Assembly (NCBI RefSeq): GCF_030272615.1
Contig: NC_081412.1
Span: forward strand, 480,181,157 to 480,245,156
DNA from: Cryptomeria japonica
Lineage: Eukaryota > Streptophyta > Pinopsida > Cupressales > Cupressaceae
Length of the DNA: 64,000 bases
Direction of reading: 5' to 3'
The first letter of the stretch is position 1; each line of letters opens with the position of its first letter. Below are positions 48,261-60,345 of the stretch, in pieces. The notes beneath the pieces were generated by a model, which ran no database searches, had not been told where the DNA came from, and saw only the letters and a list, made by a program, of their open reading frames with translations. Both the position numbers and the translations under genes were made by a program.

Positions 48261-49980
48261 ATTGAGTCAAGTTTTGAGGCCCAATTCAAATTTTGTCTGC
48301 ATGTCAGAAAAGTATCTAAATAAGTCAGTTTGAATGGCCTAGTTAGAGAGAGGGAAAGTGGAGCCAGTTGATTTTCAGAGGGTAAGGCTCAAGATTCATG
48401 TCCCACGCCTTTCATTTGGCCTATGCAGTGATCACATACCAGGCCTAGGTTCCTCAAAAATTTCTATGACATCAAATTTATTATTTAAATTTTCCTCTTA
48501 ATAAGTTTGCTGTCTAAAAATTTGGTGTCCTTCATTTATTGTGGGTTTTCATAGGCATGAATCCATCTAGATCTAATCCATCTATATGAACTAGGGTTTT
48601 TCCTTTTTCTATCAAACTATCCAAAAGTGGCTGGGAGGAAACTATAACCATGTGTGGGTAATCTCTTTATAAGTTAACATATATGCATGACAAAATCAAT
48701 AGGAAAATGGGAGGGATTTGTACTCTAATTATTGGATTCAAAACATTTTTTTCCAATACAATCTCTAGGAATTCAAGTAGAGGACCATTGAGATCAATTT
48801 CAACACAAATACATGGCATAAATAGTTGCATTCCTTTCCATCATGAGATGAGAGGAACCCATGGGTTTCCCAAGGATTGTTGCAATGGATTGTAGAATTT
48901 TAAGTCGCTAAAACTCCATGGGTAGTTGAAAAAGACAATACAAACAAGTATCTATTAAGGAAGCTCTTCCCCATTATCAAATCCCCAGATTACGATTTGA
49001 TGTGTAAACTCACTTGACTACAAAAATAAGGGGGATACCATATTTTGATTGGCCATTCTTGAAAACCCTACAAAAAACTTCTAATCACCATAAGGATAAT
49101 CTCCATTTTCCTCTCGACTTACTTAGTTTGATGAAACGAAATATCTAAGGGTAACAAGAGTTTGATTTCCATAAACTTCTAGATTAGAGTATGCTCTAAA
49201 ATGTATAACATATCACCTATATTTGTCCCTTGAAAAAATATTTTTAGTATGGTGTATAAAAATCACTTTTATGGATAAAACGTGTGGACGCTCAACATGT
49301 TACTTTAGATGAACACAATTTCTACTTTCAAGAATGTCATTTTCTTAAGGTAAATAAAATTTCTACATTTTAGTTGACCTTGATGATGATACTCATCATT
49401 GCTCACACATGTATATAATTCAATTTGTGGCTACAAATGTGACTTTTTTTAAAACATTTTTTTTTTCCCTTAAAAATTTTCTCATATCAAATTGAGACAA
49501 AATTTATGAGAGCTACTCTAGATATAAAAATGAACACTACTATGCTAAACATGCCCAAGATATTAAAAAAATTTAGCTGCCTTAATTTTTAGGATTTTGT
49601 TTAATGTATAAGACATTTTGTTAGGATGAAAATATTAGACTATATTCAATCATTTAGAAGGTTTGGAAATAAAGAAAGTATAAATAAGTTTGTGCTTTTA
49701 TATATCTAAAGGTGAAGAGGTTATTGATTTATATTGATTTAGGTTATTATCTTGGATATTTAGAGTTAAATTTTGAAAATTTTATAATGTGAAGATGATA
49801 AAATATTGTAAATAAAGTAATGTAAACTCATGAATACCAAGTTTTAAATATTTTAATTAAAAATATTTACAAATAATAATATTATTGTTTAAATTAGATT
49901 TAGTTTATAAATTAAAGTGCTTACTAACATTAATTTAATTTTAAAATTATAAATAATCTTAAAAATCTATCAAATATTAA
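48261..49980. other. No assigned feature
   Basis: I see no gene in this stretch. 49400-49990 is very AT-rich. It ends at the target site of the short LINE copy. Confidence 0.45.
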
Positions 49981-49991
49981 TATTATTGTTT

Positions 49992-50547
49992 TTTATATTA
50001 GAAAGCAACAAAATTAGGGTGCTGACCCTTTAGATAAAATAATTTGGATGTAGCTTCAATGAGCTATTAATAACACATTAACAACACATTAAGAGTAATC
50101 CAGTCTTTAATATCATAAAATAGTCTAGAGTAATAAAACCAATAGTAATAAAATCTTAGAGTTTTAGCAGCTAAATGACCAAAAAACCAAACAAAAACTA
50201 ACAAGTGGGTAAACAAATAGAGCACCCCAATCCGTGAGGAATTTAAATATGTCCTTTAGTTTCCATCATTAGCACCATCCTTCTCGAACATCTTTATCTA
50301 CAACAAGCATAAGGTAGTAGCAGACCTATTCATCACTTTCAAGTTGAACCTCGAAAGATTCACCATCTTCTTCTCAAGGTCTAAAACCTTCAGCTTTAGG
50401 ATTAAAAGTTTTGCAATAATGGCCTCACATTTAGTGCAGGTATAAGCCTTTCCAGTCTGGTGGATCTCTTCAGTTATGTGAACATCATCATCCATGTGTG
50501 CCTCTTCACTAGGTCCAAAGACATCTTGGTGTTATCAAGGTGGTGGG
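49992..50547 (-). mobile_element. Short 5'-truncated LINE copy with 11-bp target duplication
   Basis: The stretch is flanked by TATTATTGTTT at 49981-49991 and 50548-50558. On the minus strand it holds the end of an ORF (50298-50495, coiled-coil-like: EAIIAKLLILKLKVLDLEKK), a 3' UTR and the tail aaagggtcagcaccctaatt followed by ttgttgctttctaatataaa. The last part matches the LINE end at 57441-57482. The motif AGGGTCAGCACCCT at 50016-50029 can fold into a hairpin. Confidence 0.7.
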
Positions 50548-50558
50548 TATTATTGTTT

Positions 50559-51504
50559 AATTTAGATATGATTCATGAAATTGAAATAAAATTTAAATAG
50601 AATCTATATAAATATATTTATTACTAATAAAAAATAGAATTATATATTAAATACAATTGTCATAAATATATATATCATAAATTATAATTATATAATAAAT
50701 ACAACTGTCATAAATATAATCTACATGATATAGAATTTTTCAGATAAATTTAATTCTTCTATTAAAAAAAAATATTGTATTAATGTTTTAATATTATAAC
50801 TATTCATTAAAAAATTATATTCACAGTATATTAACTTTTATGCAAAGAAATAGAAACAAGACGTGGTATTTACGAATGCTAATTTTTTAAATATTTAACG
50901 AAAGAAGAAGATATTTTTTAATGTACAATAGTATCAAGCTGAAATACTTAAAAAATATATATATAGAATACATAGATATAGACGTACAATCTAAGAGAGT
51001 ATCTCACCATCTCTTGAATATGTCAAAGATTTTATGGCGTTAGATCTCATTCAATCCCACATTTATCACAGGGAAAAATGATTCCATGGAATAGCTTATA
51101 GACCAAATAGCCAATGACAAAGACTGAATCAGGTCCTTCCAAAACAGTGCTAATCGGATTATCAATGAGATTGTTGGTGGTGGATGACAGTGAATGTCTT
51201 CCAATCAGATATTTGGAATTATAGTAGACAACAAAGTTCCAGCTTTCTGTACATCTGACCATTTCATGTACATCTGACCATTTCATATAAAGATCCTTCT
51301 CTCCATGATTCTCAGTTTTTATATAACATAATAATAGCATGTTTCATAATAATTATGTCTTAGATTTTTAGTATCTCGATGATGGATTACGGATTGTAAA
51401 AATCTGATATCATTAATTATCAATTGTAGAAATCTGATATCATTAACACATACTTATAGAACAGGAAAATGAGAGTCAAAGATAGATATAAGAAAAATAT
51501 CAGC
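50559..51504. other. Intergenic, downstream of the HAD gene
   Basis: 50560-51000 is AT-rich without features. A minus-strand open frame at 51047-51340 (97 codons) is not recognised. Within it the 19-bp unit gtacatctgaccatttcat is repeated twice in tandem (51249-51267 and 51268-51286). Confidence 0.45.
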
Positions 51505-51505
51505 A

Positions 51506-51511
51506 TTTATT
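51506..51511 (-). terminator. Poly(A) signal of the HAD gene
   Basis: On the minus strand AATAAA (within gaaataaatgc) lies about 460 bases after the stop codon at 51972. No nearer perfect signal was noticed, so the 3' UTR would be about 0.45 kb. Confidence 0.5.
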
Positions 51512-51971
51512 TCTAAAACATGATAAGTTCTTACAGAAAAAGATTTACAGGGAAGCTTGACAAGTAATCACATATAGTGCTGTTAAGAACATCTGTCATC
51601 AAAGAAACATGCCCACCTCCATCTTCATCTCCTCCTTCCTCAGCCATATGGAGTTTACAGAGATTACCACCTTGCTCTTTGAATGCCATGGATGTTTTCA
51701 CTACTTAGTTATGTACAACCACTTCTTCATAGACAGATTCTTGGCTTTCATCTGGAAAGGCTTTGGTAGGTGAAGGTTTAGAATGTGCCTGAGAAGTTCT
51801 TCCTAGTGAATATCAATTCTTCCTCTGGAATCCAGAACTGGTACTACATAATTCAGAAACAGGGATGCCATACCCAATGTTGTATAGCATCTCAAATTAT
51901 AGAGATGGGGAAGACTTGAGAAAACTCCCAGAGAAAAAAGCAAAGAACCCCATTGTCTGCAATAGCATGTT

Positions 51972-53899
51972 TTATGCTGTTACAACAGTTTCAATAGCAA
52001 CAGCTCTTTTTGGGCGTACAATATTTTCAAAGCTAACATCATCTTCCCAAATCTCAGGCAGGGCTTCTTTCAGGTTGTGAATGCTTTCAAGTGCAAAGTC
52101 TGCTCCCTCTGTACGGTTTGAAGCACCAACCTGTTGAAAATTTACAACCAAGATAAAATTTATGTTAGGCCAATCCATGAGATGAAATCACAATTAGGAT
52201 CAAATGATGTTCAATTGTAAACAACCAGTGCATTGTAGCCCAGGAAACTGTGTCCAATCCATAAACAACCAATACTTTGTAGCCATCAAAATGGTGTCCA
52301 ATCATAAACAATCAATACTGTGTAGCCAACAAAATGGCAATTCATGCACCCACTACAATGCACCAGTTGTTTAAGCCCTTCCCAAATGATCTTACCAGTA
52401 CGGTATGCAGCCCTGCACGCTTCCCTGCTGCTATATTCCTAGTACTGTCATCAAAAAAGATCTGCAGAGAAAACAATTCATGTTCAAAGAATTGCAAGAT
52501 ATGTAAAATGGCATAGTATAAAATGGAAGGAAAATGGTAATGAAAAAAGGTTCTTGAATTCATACTGTTCTCTGTGGATCAGCATTTGCAACTTGAATAG
52601 CACGCTCCATAGCATTTATTGATGGCTTGCAAATAACTGGTGTTCTTGGCATAAAAGCAATGGGCGTATCCCAGCTATTGTTGTTTTTAGCAGGTTCTGG
52701 GTGAGAATTGAGAGTCTCAAAGCATATCACACCTTCAAAGCAATCTTCTAACCCAAGCCTACTGAGCACCTTGGCAGCATGAACTTTGTCACCATTTGTA
52801 AATATCTGTTTCATGTGAATAACACTTTTAAAGCATTTATCCAACTCTCTTAACAATTTCAACATGCATTTGCAAGGCACGGGACAGTATTTGTTTCTAG
52901 TATTATAATCAAATTGAGAGCAAGAATAAACAATTAATATTGCTTTCAGTTTGAAAAAAGAAGCCCAACAGGATTACTTGATAAACCACAAGAACTTACA
53001 ATTTTCCTCTGAGGCATGCTCAGTAACAAGCTCTTCAGTACTGGATCTGGCTTAAGGTTCTCATATGGTAATCTTCCATGGACAAAACTGTATAAAAAAA
53101 TTTCTTGTTAAGCATTCTGAACCAAAAATAGACCTGGGAAAAGCAAAACATGCTGCTTTTCAAATTAAACCAAAACTTAGACAAAATTTGTTAGTCTGCA
53201 GAATCCCAACCATAAAAATAACTTGGAACTGTAACATCACAGTTACCAGGCACAACATTTCAAAGCATACCTATGATAATCATCATAGTCAAATTCATAG
53301 CCCACAGCCTGCAGGGATTCAACAATAAAAGTCATTTGTGAGACCCATTGCCAAATTCCTTAAATCAAACACTGCAGAAGTCCATAAAACAAAAAAGTAA
53401 GGAAAACTAACCCTGAGTCCAGCCATAGTTGTGCCATAATTCTTATACATTTCTCTGCAAAACTCTGTGACTTTGTTCTTATCAACTCCAAGTTTTTGAA
53501 CCACATAATCTGTCACACCATCATTCATATCTCAGACAAAGAATAACTTAGAAAAATTGCAGAAGGTGGAGTATAACTTGTGAACAAGAAAATCATTATG
53601 AATACGCAGTATATAAACCTCAAAGACCCATTTTTTCAGCCACAGCATTACCTCCAATATTCTTGGTGCATGCAGCAGCAAGCCCTGAACTTACAGGGTA
53701 CAATGTGTCATCAAGATCTGAAACAAACAACAATCAAATCAGAAACTTGCTAAAACTTCTAGAAACAACCTGCAATACAGCAAATCTCTGATAGATTTTC
53801 TCAAACAAACTCAAATCTAGCCTAGGCCCTAAACCCACCAAAGAGAAGGCAGTCATAGCGAGGCCTCTTATCCACTGAACGTCTCTCATCCACTGCCAT
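51972..53899 (-). CDS. HAD-family hydrolase, pyrimidine 5'-nucleotidase / SDT1-like, eight exons
   Basis: Exons, in gene order: 53899-53839, 53717-53652, 53530-53412, 53308-53271, 53087-53000, 52805-52566, 52461-52396, 52130-51972. All introns are GT-AG and all phases fit, giving 837 bases and 278 residues with no stop. Catalytic motifs of the haloacid dehalogenase superfamily are intact: DLDDTLYP (D21, D23), IFTNGDKVHA (T127), VICKPS (K184) and IFFDDSTRN (D208, D209). Words such as KNYGTTMAGLR, SFVHGRLPYENLKPDPVL and GLEDCFEGVICFETLN match the plant proteins annotated as 'suppressor of disruption of TFIIS-like', related to yeast Sdt1, which dephosphorylates pyrimidine nucleotides. No signal peptide is seen, so it is probably cytosolic. 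The start ATG has G at -3 and +4. Substrate in this plant is inferred only. Confidence 0.93.
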
Positions 53900-54210
53900 T
53901 GCTTCTACTGTCACCAACAAAACTAAAACACAAATGGGTATCAAGAATAAAAAAAACAAGTTCCAAAATGGTTTTCATATGGGTACCAAGAATTCAATGC
54001 AAACTAGTCTAACACACAAGTAGAATCCAGAAAATAAGTTCCAAAATGATTTTTAAATCACAATTCAGGTAACACAATTCCAAATGAACAATGTGGAAGG
54101 AAAAATTCACCAGAGCAGAGTGACCAGAAGAGAAGAAGAGCACAGTGAGTCGAAGAGGAGTAGAATCTCGATCCAAGCAGAAGAGAGATGGATCGACAGA
54201 TTGAGGGGTA
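53900..54210 (-). other. 5' UTR of the HAD gene, probably with a leader intron
   Basis: Between the TATA-like box and the start codon lie about 310 bases that begin with a CT-rich leader (ctctcttctgcttgg, cttcttctcttctgg). A possible donor (ctctg/gtgaat near 54112) and acceptor (gtgttttag near 53929) would remove most of the AT-rich rest. Within it, a phrase like cattttggaactt occurs twice. Confidence 0.5.
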
Positions 54211-54234
54211 GTTGTAAAGGAGAACATGGGGGTC

Positions 54235-54245
54235 CTTAAATAGCT
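54235..54245 (-). promoter_or_regulatory. TATA-like box of the HAD gene
   Basis: On the minus strand gctatttaagg lies about 340 bases before the start codon and about 30 bases before the CT-rich leader, which fits a TATA-type core promoter with a start near 54205-54210. Confidence 0.45.
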
Positions 54246-54864
54246 TTACAACTCACCCCCCATAACCTTAACTTCATAATAAAATGTGAAAATTGTGAAT
54301 AAAACCCCACGATTTACAGGTTAATTAGGGTCCAAAAAGAGGAGGCAACGTGGAATCTGCAACATGTGATTTAGAATAGACAAGAGAGAAGAGAAGAGCT
54401 AGAACAAACTAGGATAGAATACAAATGCTTGATTGTCAATGAGATTGATGTGTAGATATGAATATTTTTTGTGCTTTCATGATCTTATGACAATCTTTTT
54501 TTTTATCGATTGAACTAATCTATTAAGAATGATGTTCTTAAATACAACCTCTAAACATACAATCTCAATCTTTTGATATGTTAATCAACACGAAACAATT
54601 ATAATCTAAAAAAGTTAGTTGAAAGAATAAAGTTTCAAAGTTCAAACTAGAAAATAAGATCGCATAAATGATATAATCTAAAGATGAAGTTACATGTGTT
54701 ACAATGATAACAACTCTAAGAAATAAACCTATTTTATATTCAACTGAAAAATGAATTATATCAAAATAAAAAATATATGTATATTAAGAAAATAATATTA
54801 AAAATGAAAATATACACTAATTTTAATATTATTAATATTTTATGTAAACAATTATTGGGTTTTC
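54246..54864. other. Upstream region of the HAD gene, no further feature
   Basis: AT-rich DNA between the gene promoter and copy 2 of the duplicated segment. No gene or clear repeat was seen. Confidence 0.4.
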
Positions 54865-57437
54865 TTCACAATGTAATGCTGATTTTGAACCGTCCTTTGA
54901 TAGAGTTTGGCTGCAAAAAATGCAATGTGAATGGAATTTGAGAAAATACAATGTGCCCTTGAAAATCCTGAACAACCCACTGGATGACAATGCAGGACTA
55001 GAAAGTTTGATCATTAAATAACAAACATTTGAACTCACTATAATAATGAGCCGGCGATGCCTTAAATTTCTGCCCTTTGTATTCTACTGAAAAACCATTT
55101 ATTTCTCATTATTAAATATAATAAACTCAATAAGAGACAATTGCGTCTGCGAATTCTCTGTGGACAGCTATTATTATTATTAAAATAATGTTGATGGCGA
55201 TGGGTGAATCGTTGTAGAACGAGAACTTACTTTTCATTCTGATTACAAAACCTGCTTATGTCCGTATGATTACGAAGTATACTTGTACGTTTTTATTAAT
55301 GATTTAATAAATTCTATTTTATTAAAAAAAATTCTTTGTTATATAATGCAGAATTATACGTTTTGGCTGAAAATTAAGGATTAGGAGGTCACCAAATTCG
55401 ATGAGGGAACAATCGAACTCTCATTGCTTATGGTATCAAGGTCTTGCACTCGACAAGATTTGATATCCCATGTAAATTAAGGATTAGGAGGTCACCCAAT
55501 TCGATGAGGGAACAATCGAACTCTCATCGCTTATGGTATCAAGGTCTTGCACTCAACAAGATTTGATATCTCATGTGGATTAAGGATTAGGAGGTCACCC
55601 AATTCGACGAGGGAACAATCGAACTCTCATCACTTATGGTATCAAGGTCTTGCACTCGACAAGATTTGATATCCCATGTGAAATAAGGATTAGGAGGTCA
55701 CCCAATTCGATGAGGGAACAATCGAACTCTCATCGCTTATGGTATCAAGGTCTTGCACTCAACAAGATTTGATATCTCATGTGGATTAAGGATTAGGAGG
55801 TCACCCAATTCGATGAGGGAACAATCGAACTCTCATCGCTTATGGTATCAAGGTCTTGCACTCGACAAGATTTGATATCCCATGTGAATTAAGGATTAGG
55901 AGGTCACCCAATTCGATGAGGGAACAATCAAAGTCAATTCGCTTATATTATCAAGGTCTTGCACTCAACAAGGTTTGATATCTCATGTTCATTCAAAAAC
56001 ATTCCACTTCACTAATAAACAATCGAACTCTCATCACTTATGGTATCAAGGTCTTGCACTTGACAAGATTTGATATCCCATGTGAAATAAGGATTAGGAG
56101 GTCACCCAATTCGATGAGGGAACAATCGAACTCTCATCGCTTATGGTATCAAGGTCTTGCACTCAACAAGATTTGATATCTCATGTGGATTAAGGATTAG
56201 GAGGTCACCCAATTCGATGAGGGAACAATCGAACTCTCATCGCTTATGGTATCAAGGTCTTGCACTCGACAAGATTTGATATCCCATGTGAATTAAGGAT
56301 TAGGAGGTCACCCAATTCGATGAGGGAACAATCAAAGTCAATTCGCTTATATTATCAAGGTCTTGCACTCAACAAGGTTTGATATCTCATGTTCATTCAA
56401 AAACATTCCACTTCACTAATAAACCAAAATCCTATTGAAGATTAAGATATTTGATAACAATTCTATTATATAAATATAATTTAGTTACTATTAAGTTGAT
56501 AGCAAGTCATTTTCTAGAGATGTCACATGATATTAATAAAAAATTAACCAGACATATTTTACAATGATGACATCATACCAAAAAAACTAACACAAACTTT
56601 TAAGACAAAATGTTATATTAATATAAATTTATTTGTAATCATATCATTTTGAATGCCGACTTATATTTAAGTATAAATATACAAATTTGTCTTTTACGAG
56701 ACAATAAAACATTAATCTTTATATGGCATAAAAGTTGGATGAGGTCACATCGGTTAAGTTTTCAAATCAATCGGCAATGAATAAAACTTAACTATTTAAA
56801 TATTGAATAATTTAATGAAATCACTTTTATCTAGAAGGGAAACCTAAAAACTCACCTAATTACAATTAATTAGAAGGATATAATATATAAGTTACGTGTA
56901 ATAACACTATTTTTAGTAAACAATGGTAAATTTGGGCATCTCAATTTAATTTGTTAGTATTATATAACGTGGAGTCAAGAGAGTTTCTCTTTTAAAATGT
57001 AAATAGTGTGAAACACGTTTTGAGATCCATAAAGGTTAATTTAGAATTAAAGGTTAAATTAGAATATCTAGGTGCAATATTAAAGAGTATGTGACGTGTA
57101 AAAATATAATTGTCTTACAAAAGTATTATATTAATACTTTTAATATAACTAGTATAAATATTTTAATTATATCTAATTATTTTTAATAACACTTTTAATA
57201 TAATACTTCATATTAATATTTCTTCATATCTTGTAACAAATGTAATTAAGATAATATGATAGTTTAGATATATAACACAGATTTATATTTCATAAATTTA
57301 AATAGATTTAATATCTTCATATATGATACATATTGAGTATATCATAACATTTTTTAGTTCAAATTTATACTTCTTTTTTTAATTTTCTCTAAATTTATCT
57401 AATCATTTTTTATATTAGAAATTTATGTTGTGTTATT
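54865..57437 (+). repeat. Duplicated segment, copy 2
   Basis: It matches copy 1 (44917-46612) on both sides of the minisatellite. The extra length of about 0.9 kb is explained by expansion of one internal unit. The right edge coincides with the tail of the LINE at 57438, and the matching point in copy 1 (about 46612, tgtgtgttattatt) has no LINE, so it represents the empty site. Confidence 0.82.
55373..56420 (+). repeat. 103-bp minisatellite with higher-order structure
   Basis: Units start at 55373, 55476, 55579, 55682, 55785 and 55888; after a partial unit (about 56013-56089) more start at 56090, 56193 and 56296. The step is 103 bp. Variants alternate: units ending in cccatgtg with 'ctcgacaag' and units ending in tctcatgtgg with 'ctcaacaag'. 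The block 55682-56089 (408 bp) is repeated almost exactly as 56090 onward, including the special terminal unit with cattcaaaaacattccac, so there is a second, higher order of repetition. Confidence 0.93.
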
Positions 57438-57440
57438 GTT

Positions 57441-57635
57441 TTTTATTAAGAAAGCAGCGAGAATTAGGGCGTTGACCCTTTACATAGCATGAACTATGAA
57501 CAACACCATAACAATACTATAACAACACATAAACATCACTAAAAAGAATAGTCATCCAAAACACAAAAAACATACGAAGAGTTTTGAAAAGCAAAACACA
57601 GAGGACCCTAGCCAAAACAAAAGACTAGATAGAAA
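57441..57635 (-). other. LINE-type 3' UTR and tail
   Basis: After the TAG at 57636-57638 a T/G-rich UTR (gtcttttgttttggctagg, ttttttgtgttttgg) leads to AGGGTCAACGCCCT and then ctttcttaataaaaaacaat, which contains AATAAA. The hairpin stem GGGT/GCCC pairs with one T-G wobble; in the copy at 50016 the stem is GGGT/ACCC, a change that keeps pairing. Confidence 0.68.
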
Positions 57636-59840
57636 CTAAGGAGCTGACTTGCGAACCCCTGTCATCTTAATGACCCTATTCCAGTCATTGTATAGAAATT
57701 TATACAGTTCCTTGGCCTCCTCCTTGTCCACCTCATCAACAACACTATGATCCCTTAGGAGGGAGAGAGTCAGCGCTGAGTATGAAGAACTTGCAGACAA
57801 AAAATGTTAATGCTAATGATCTGGTTGTCTCGAGCATCCAACTTGTGTTTTACCTCATTTATCTCATTGGTGATGGCCTTTAAATCCAGGAGCAGGCCCA
57901 AGCTTTCAATGCGCCTCAAAAGGTCGGTGACCTCATTGCTAATATTTTGGAGTTGTTCCATGGTTGGGATCCCCTTGGGAATCTCTTCCTCGTCCCTATT
58001 ATCGTCCTTATTCTGCTCTTGGTTGTTTAAATTTTCAACACCCATGTCCATTTTAGCATCCTTGCTAGACGTTGCTTCCTTAACCACATCTTCCTCATGG
58101 GCAATAATAGCCTGGGCTCTAGTAGCATCCGGGTCCATTGTGTTCATGAACTCATCAGGGTCAACCAAGTTGATTTGGTCAACAGTTTCCTCTTCAGGTT
58201 TAACATTCACAACATCGGTAGGGGGCCCAAAGGTACCCACATCAATCCCAGGCATAGAAACCTTAAGATCTTCACCACCCGCAGACCCATACAAAGTATC
58301 CCCCTCCTTGCCATGAGCACAATCCTCCTCAAAATCGGAAACACTTTGGGGTTTTATTTTCTTCTCCGAGGAGACCTTAGAAGCAAGTTTGTGGGACCTA
58401 CTCCTTCCTTTCAGTGTCCCAGGATGGATTCTCATCCTCCATATCAACGGAAGAAGAATTGTCCTCAATGACAATTCTTTTACGTTTAGCAGGGGATTTC
58501 CCCTTGCCTTTAGAGGGGGTATGGGATTTATCTTTATTGGTCGAGGAAGAAGGCACAAAGTAAAGGGGAATTTCAGTAATAGAAATAGAGGAGGGAAACT
58601 AAGAGGCCACAAAAGCTTCATTTGCAAATTGAAACAATCTGGGGATAGCGAGGCGAGTAGAGAAACCCGTGAGGGGGTGCAACGCAGTCATAGGGGGTTG
58701 AAAAAGCATGAGGTTTCTCGGAGGGCATAGGGACAGGTGAAAATTGTAAAGTCTATAAATGAGGCCTTGATGCAGAGGGATGGGCGACTTGTCCCATTTT
58801 TAGGGTTAAGGGCTTCCTTAATTGAAACCTCCAAAGAATGCAACAGAAAAAATGACAAGCAAAGAAGATCATGATTGTGAAAATGGTTAAGAAAAGGCAG
58901 ATGATAGTAATAAAATACCTTGTATCAAGCTTCCAATGTGAAATACTTCATGTTCATCAGACAATGTTATTTCCAGGGGTGCTTCAAATCTTCTCCCCTC
59001 CAAAGAGAGGCCCATCACCTTAGCAATTGTCTCCTCAAAGAGATCAAACGAAACCCCCCCTACTATAACCCTTCTTCTAGCCCAAGAGGTCGCAAACTGG
59101 GTTGAGAGTTATTCATCATGGCCGCGAAGGCACTCCATTGAATCTGCAATCCCACCTTCCACATAGTAATTCCACATAATAGAGTCTTTTTTGAAGTCAT
59201 CTGGCTTGTCTGGTTTGTACCGCACTCTGACACCCCCATTGTTGGGACAAGATTAGTGATAGAGAGAATTTGATCAATGGTAGACATAAGCAAGAACACA
59301 CAAAGGGTGTCAAGAAAATAACTCTTAGTGAATTTAGAAATAATTTTTTCACAAGGGTTGAAGATTTTTAATATGGAATTGTGAACAAGACACCTTAAGG
59401 CAAAATTATTGCCATAAATGTCCTTGGGAGTAGGAATTTTGTGCAAGCCATAGATCACCCCTTGTAATATGACCTTGGGCATGTAGAAAATCATCATGAA
59501 ATCGAAACAAAATTGATTATCATTAATGTAAGGAGCACGTGGCTCAAATTGCATACCATAACCAATTAAATCCATCCAGCCAAGCTAATTAAGCATGTCA
59601 TCGCACTTCGGATTCATCATAAGAAAATACCCATGAAAAGTGTACCAAAAAATGATGGTGGCACACACATCACCTTTAGTATCTATGATGGTAGTCCACC
59701 CCAGCCGATCGTTAGCGCTAATCATCAAAGGCTTACACATTTTAAAATTTGAAAAATAATGCCTCCCGAGACCCCAAGAAGCCAAGGGGAAAGAACAAAA
59801 GGGACCAAACAAGAGCTTAATCATGAGGAGTAAGTTTAGT
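57636..59840 (-). pseudogene. Unrecognised retroelement ORF following RNase H
   Basis: A protein-like region runs through several frames on the minus strand. 59824-59063 has one TAG (59585, fits CAG). A shift near 59240 leads into RVRYKPDKPDDFKKD and MWNYYVEGGIADSMECLRG, then ARRRVIVGGVSFDLFEETIA and MGLSLEGRRFEAP near 59090-58930. Further on are RLAIPRLFQFANEAF, a basic run (KGKGKSPAKRKR), and from about 58400 a long acidic stretch ending in a coiled coil (LQNISNEVTDLLRRIESLG). After a last shift near 57800 the end reads EEAKELYKFLYNDWNRVIK and KSAP. The YKPDKPDDF and GGVSFDLFEE words remind me of unnamed plant retroelement proteins; I cannot name a family or function. Confidence 0.5.
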
Positions 59841-59879
59841 GCCCTATCCCTTTAGGAGGGAGTTAACATTAGGCGACAA

Positions 59880-60345
59880 AGAGTTGTGATTCCTCCAGCA
59901 TCTCAAGCCCAAATTCATTAATCCAATGGTCGCAAGAGCATCAACAAACCCCACTTACTTCTTTATAGACATGCATGATGTGGAAGGATTCAAGCCCAGA
60001 GATGAGCCTAATAATATCTCTGATGAACCCTTCAATCAACCAATTGAGTTTGTTCCTTCCTTTGACAACATCAATTATGAGCTTAGAGTCCCCTTCAATG
60101 TCCATAACCCTTATGCCCATGGAGAGGGAAAAATGGACCCCCCAAGCCAAAGCCATAGCTTCAGCTTGATTACTGGAGTGACCATTCGGGTTCCCCACAT
60201 AGGCTGCAACTAGGGCCCCACTGTGAGTTCTAATGACACTACCCCCGGTTTCCAAGCCATGTCTTGTAGCCCCATCAAAATTGAGTTTGAAGCAACCGGG
60301 AATTGGGGGGGACCAAATAGTATTTTGCCTTCAGAGATGCTTCGA
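59880..60345 (-). pseudogene. LINE RNase H domain (C-terminus of ORF2)
   Basis: On the minus strand FKLNFDGATRHGLETGGSVI opens the domain, followed by SNQAEAMALAWGVHF, IEGDSKLIIDVVKG and HVYKEVSG; after a frameshift near 59945 the end reads FVDALATIGLMNLGLRCW. The D-E-D-D catalytic set is recognisable. This is the RNase H found at the end of ORF2 in plant L1-type LINEs. The upstream part is separated from it by element 4. Confidence 0.8.

Noticed and set aside
51047-51340. 97-codon minus-strand frame as an extra exon of the HAD gene
   Set aside because: It lies beyond the poly(A) signal, the gene already has a complete stop-terminated last exon, and the frame contains a 19-bp tandem duplication without protein-family likeness.
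44917-57437. Treating the two duplicated segments as LTRs of one giant element around the HAD gene
   Set aside because: No TG/CA ends, primer site or polypurine tract adjoin them, and the interior contains a normal intron-bearing gene on the opposite strand.
57804-58316. 170-codon plus-strand open frame rich in Ser and Leu
   Set aside because: It is antisense to the acidic coiled-coil part of the minus-strand retroelement ORF, which has the more protein-like composition.
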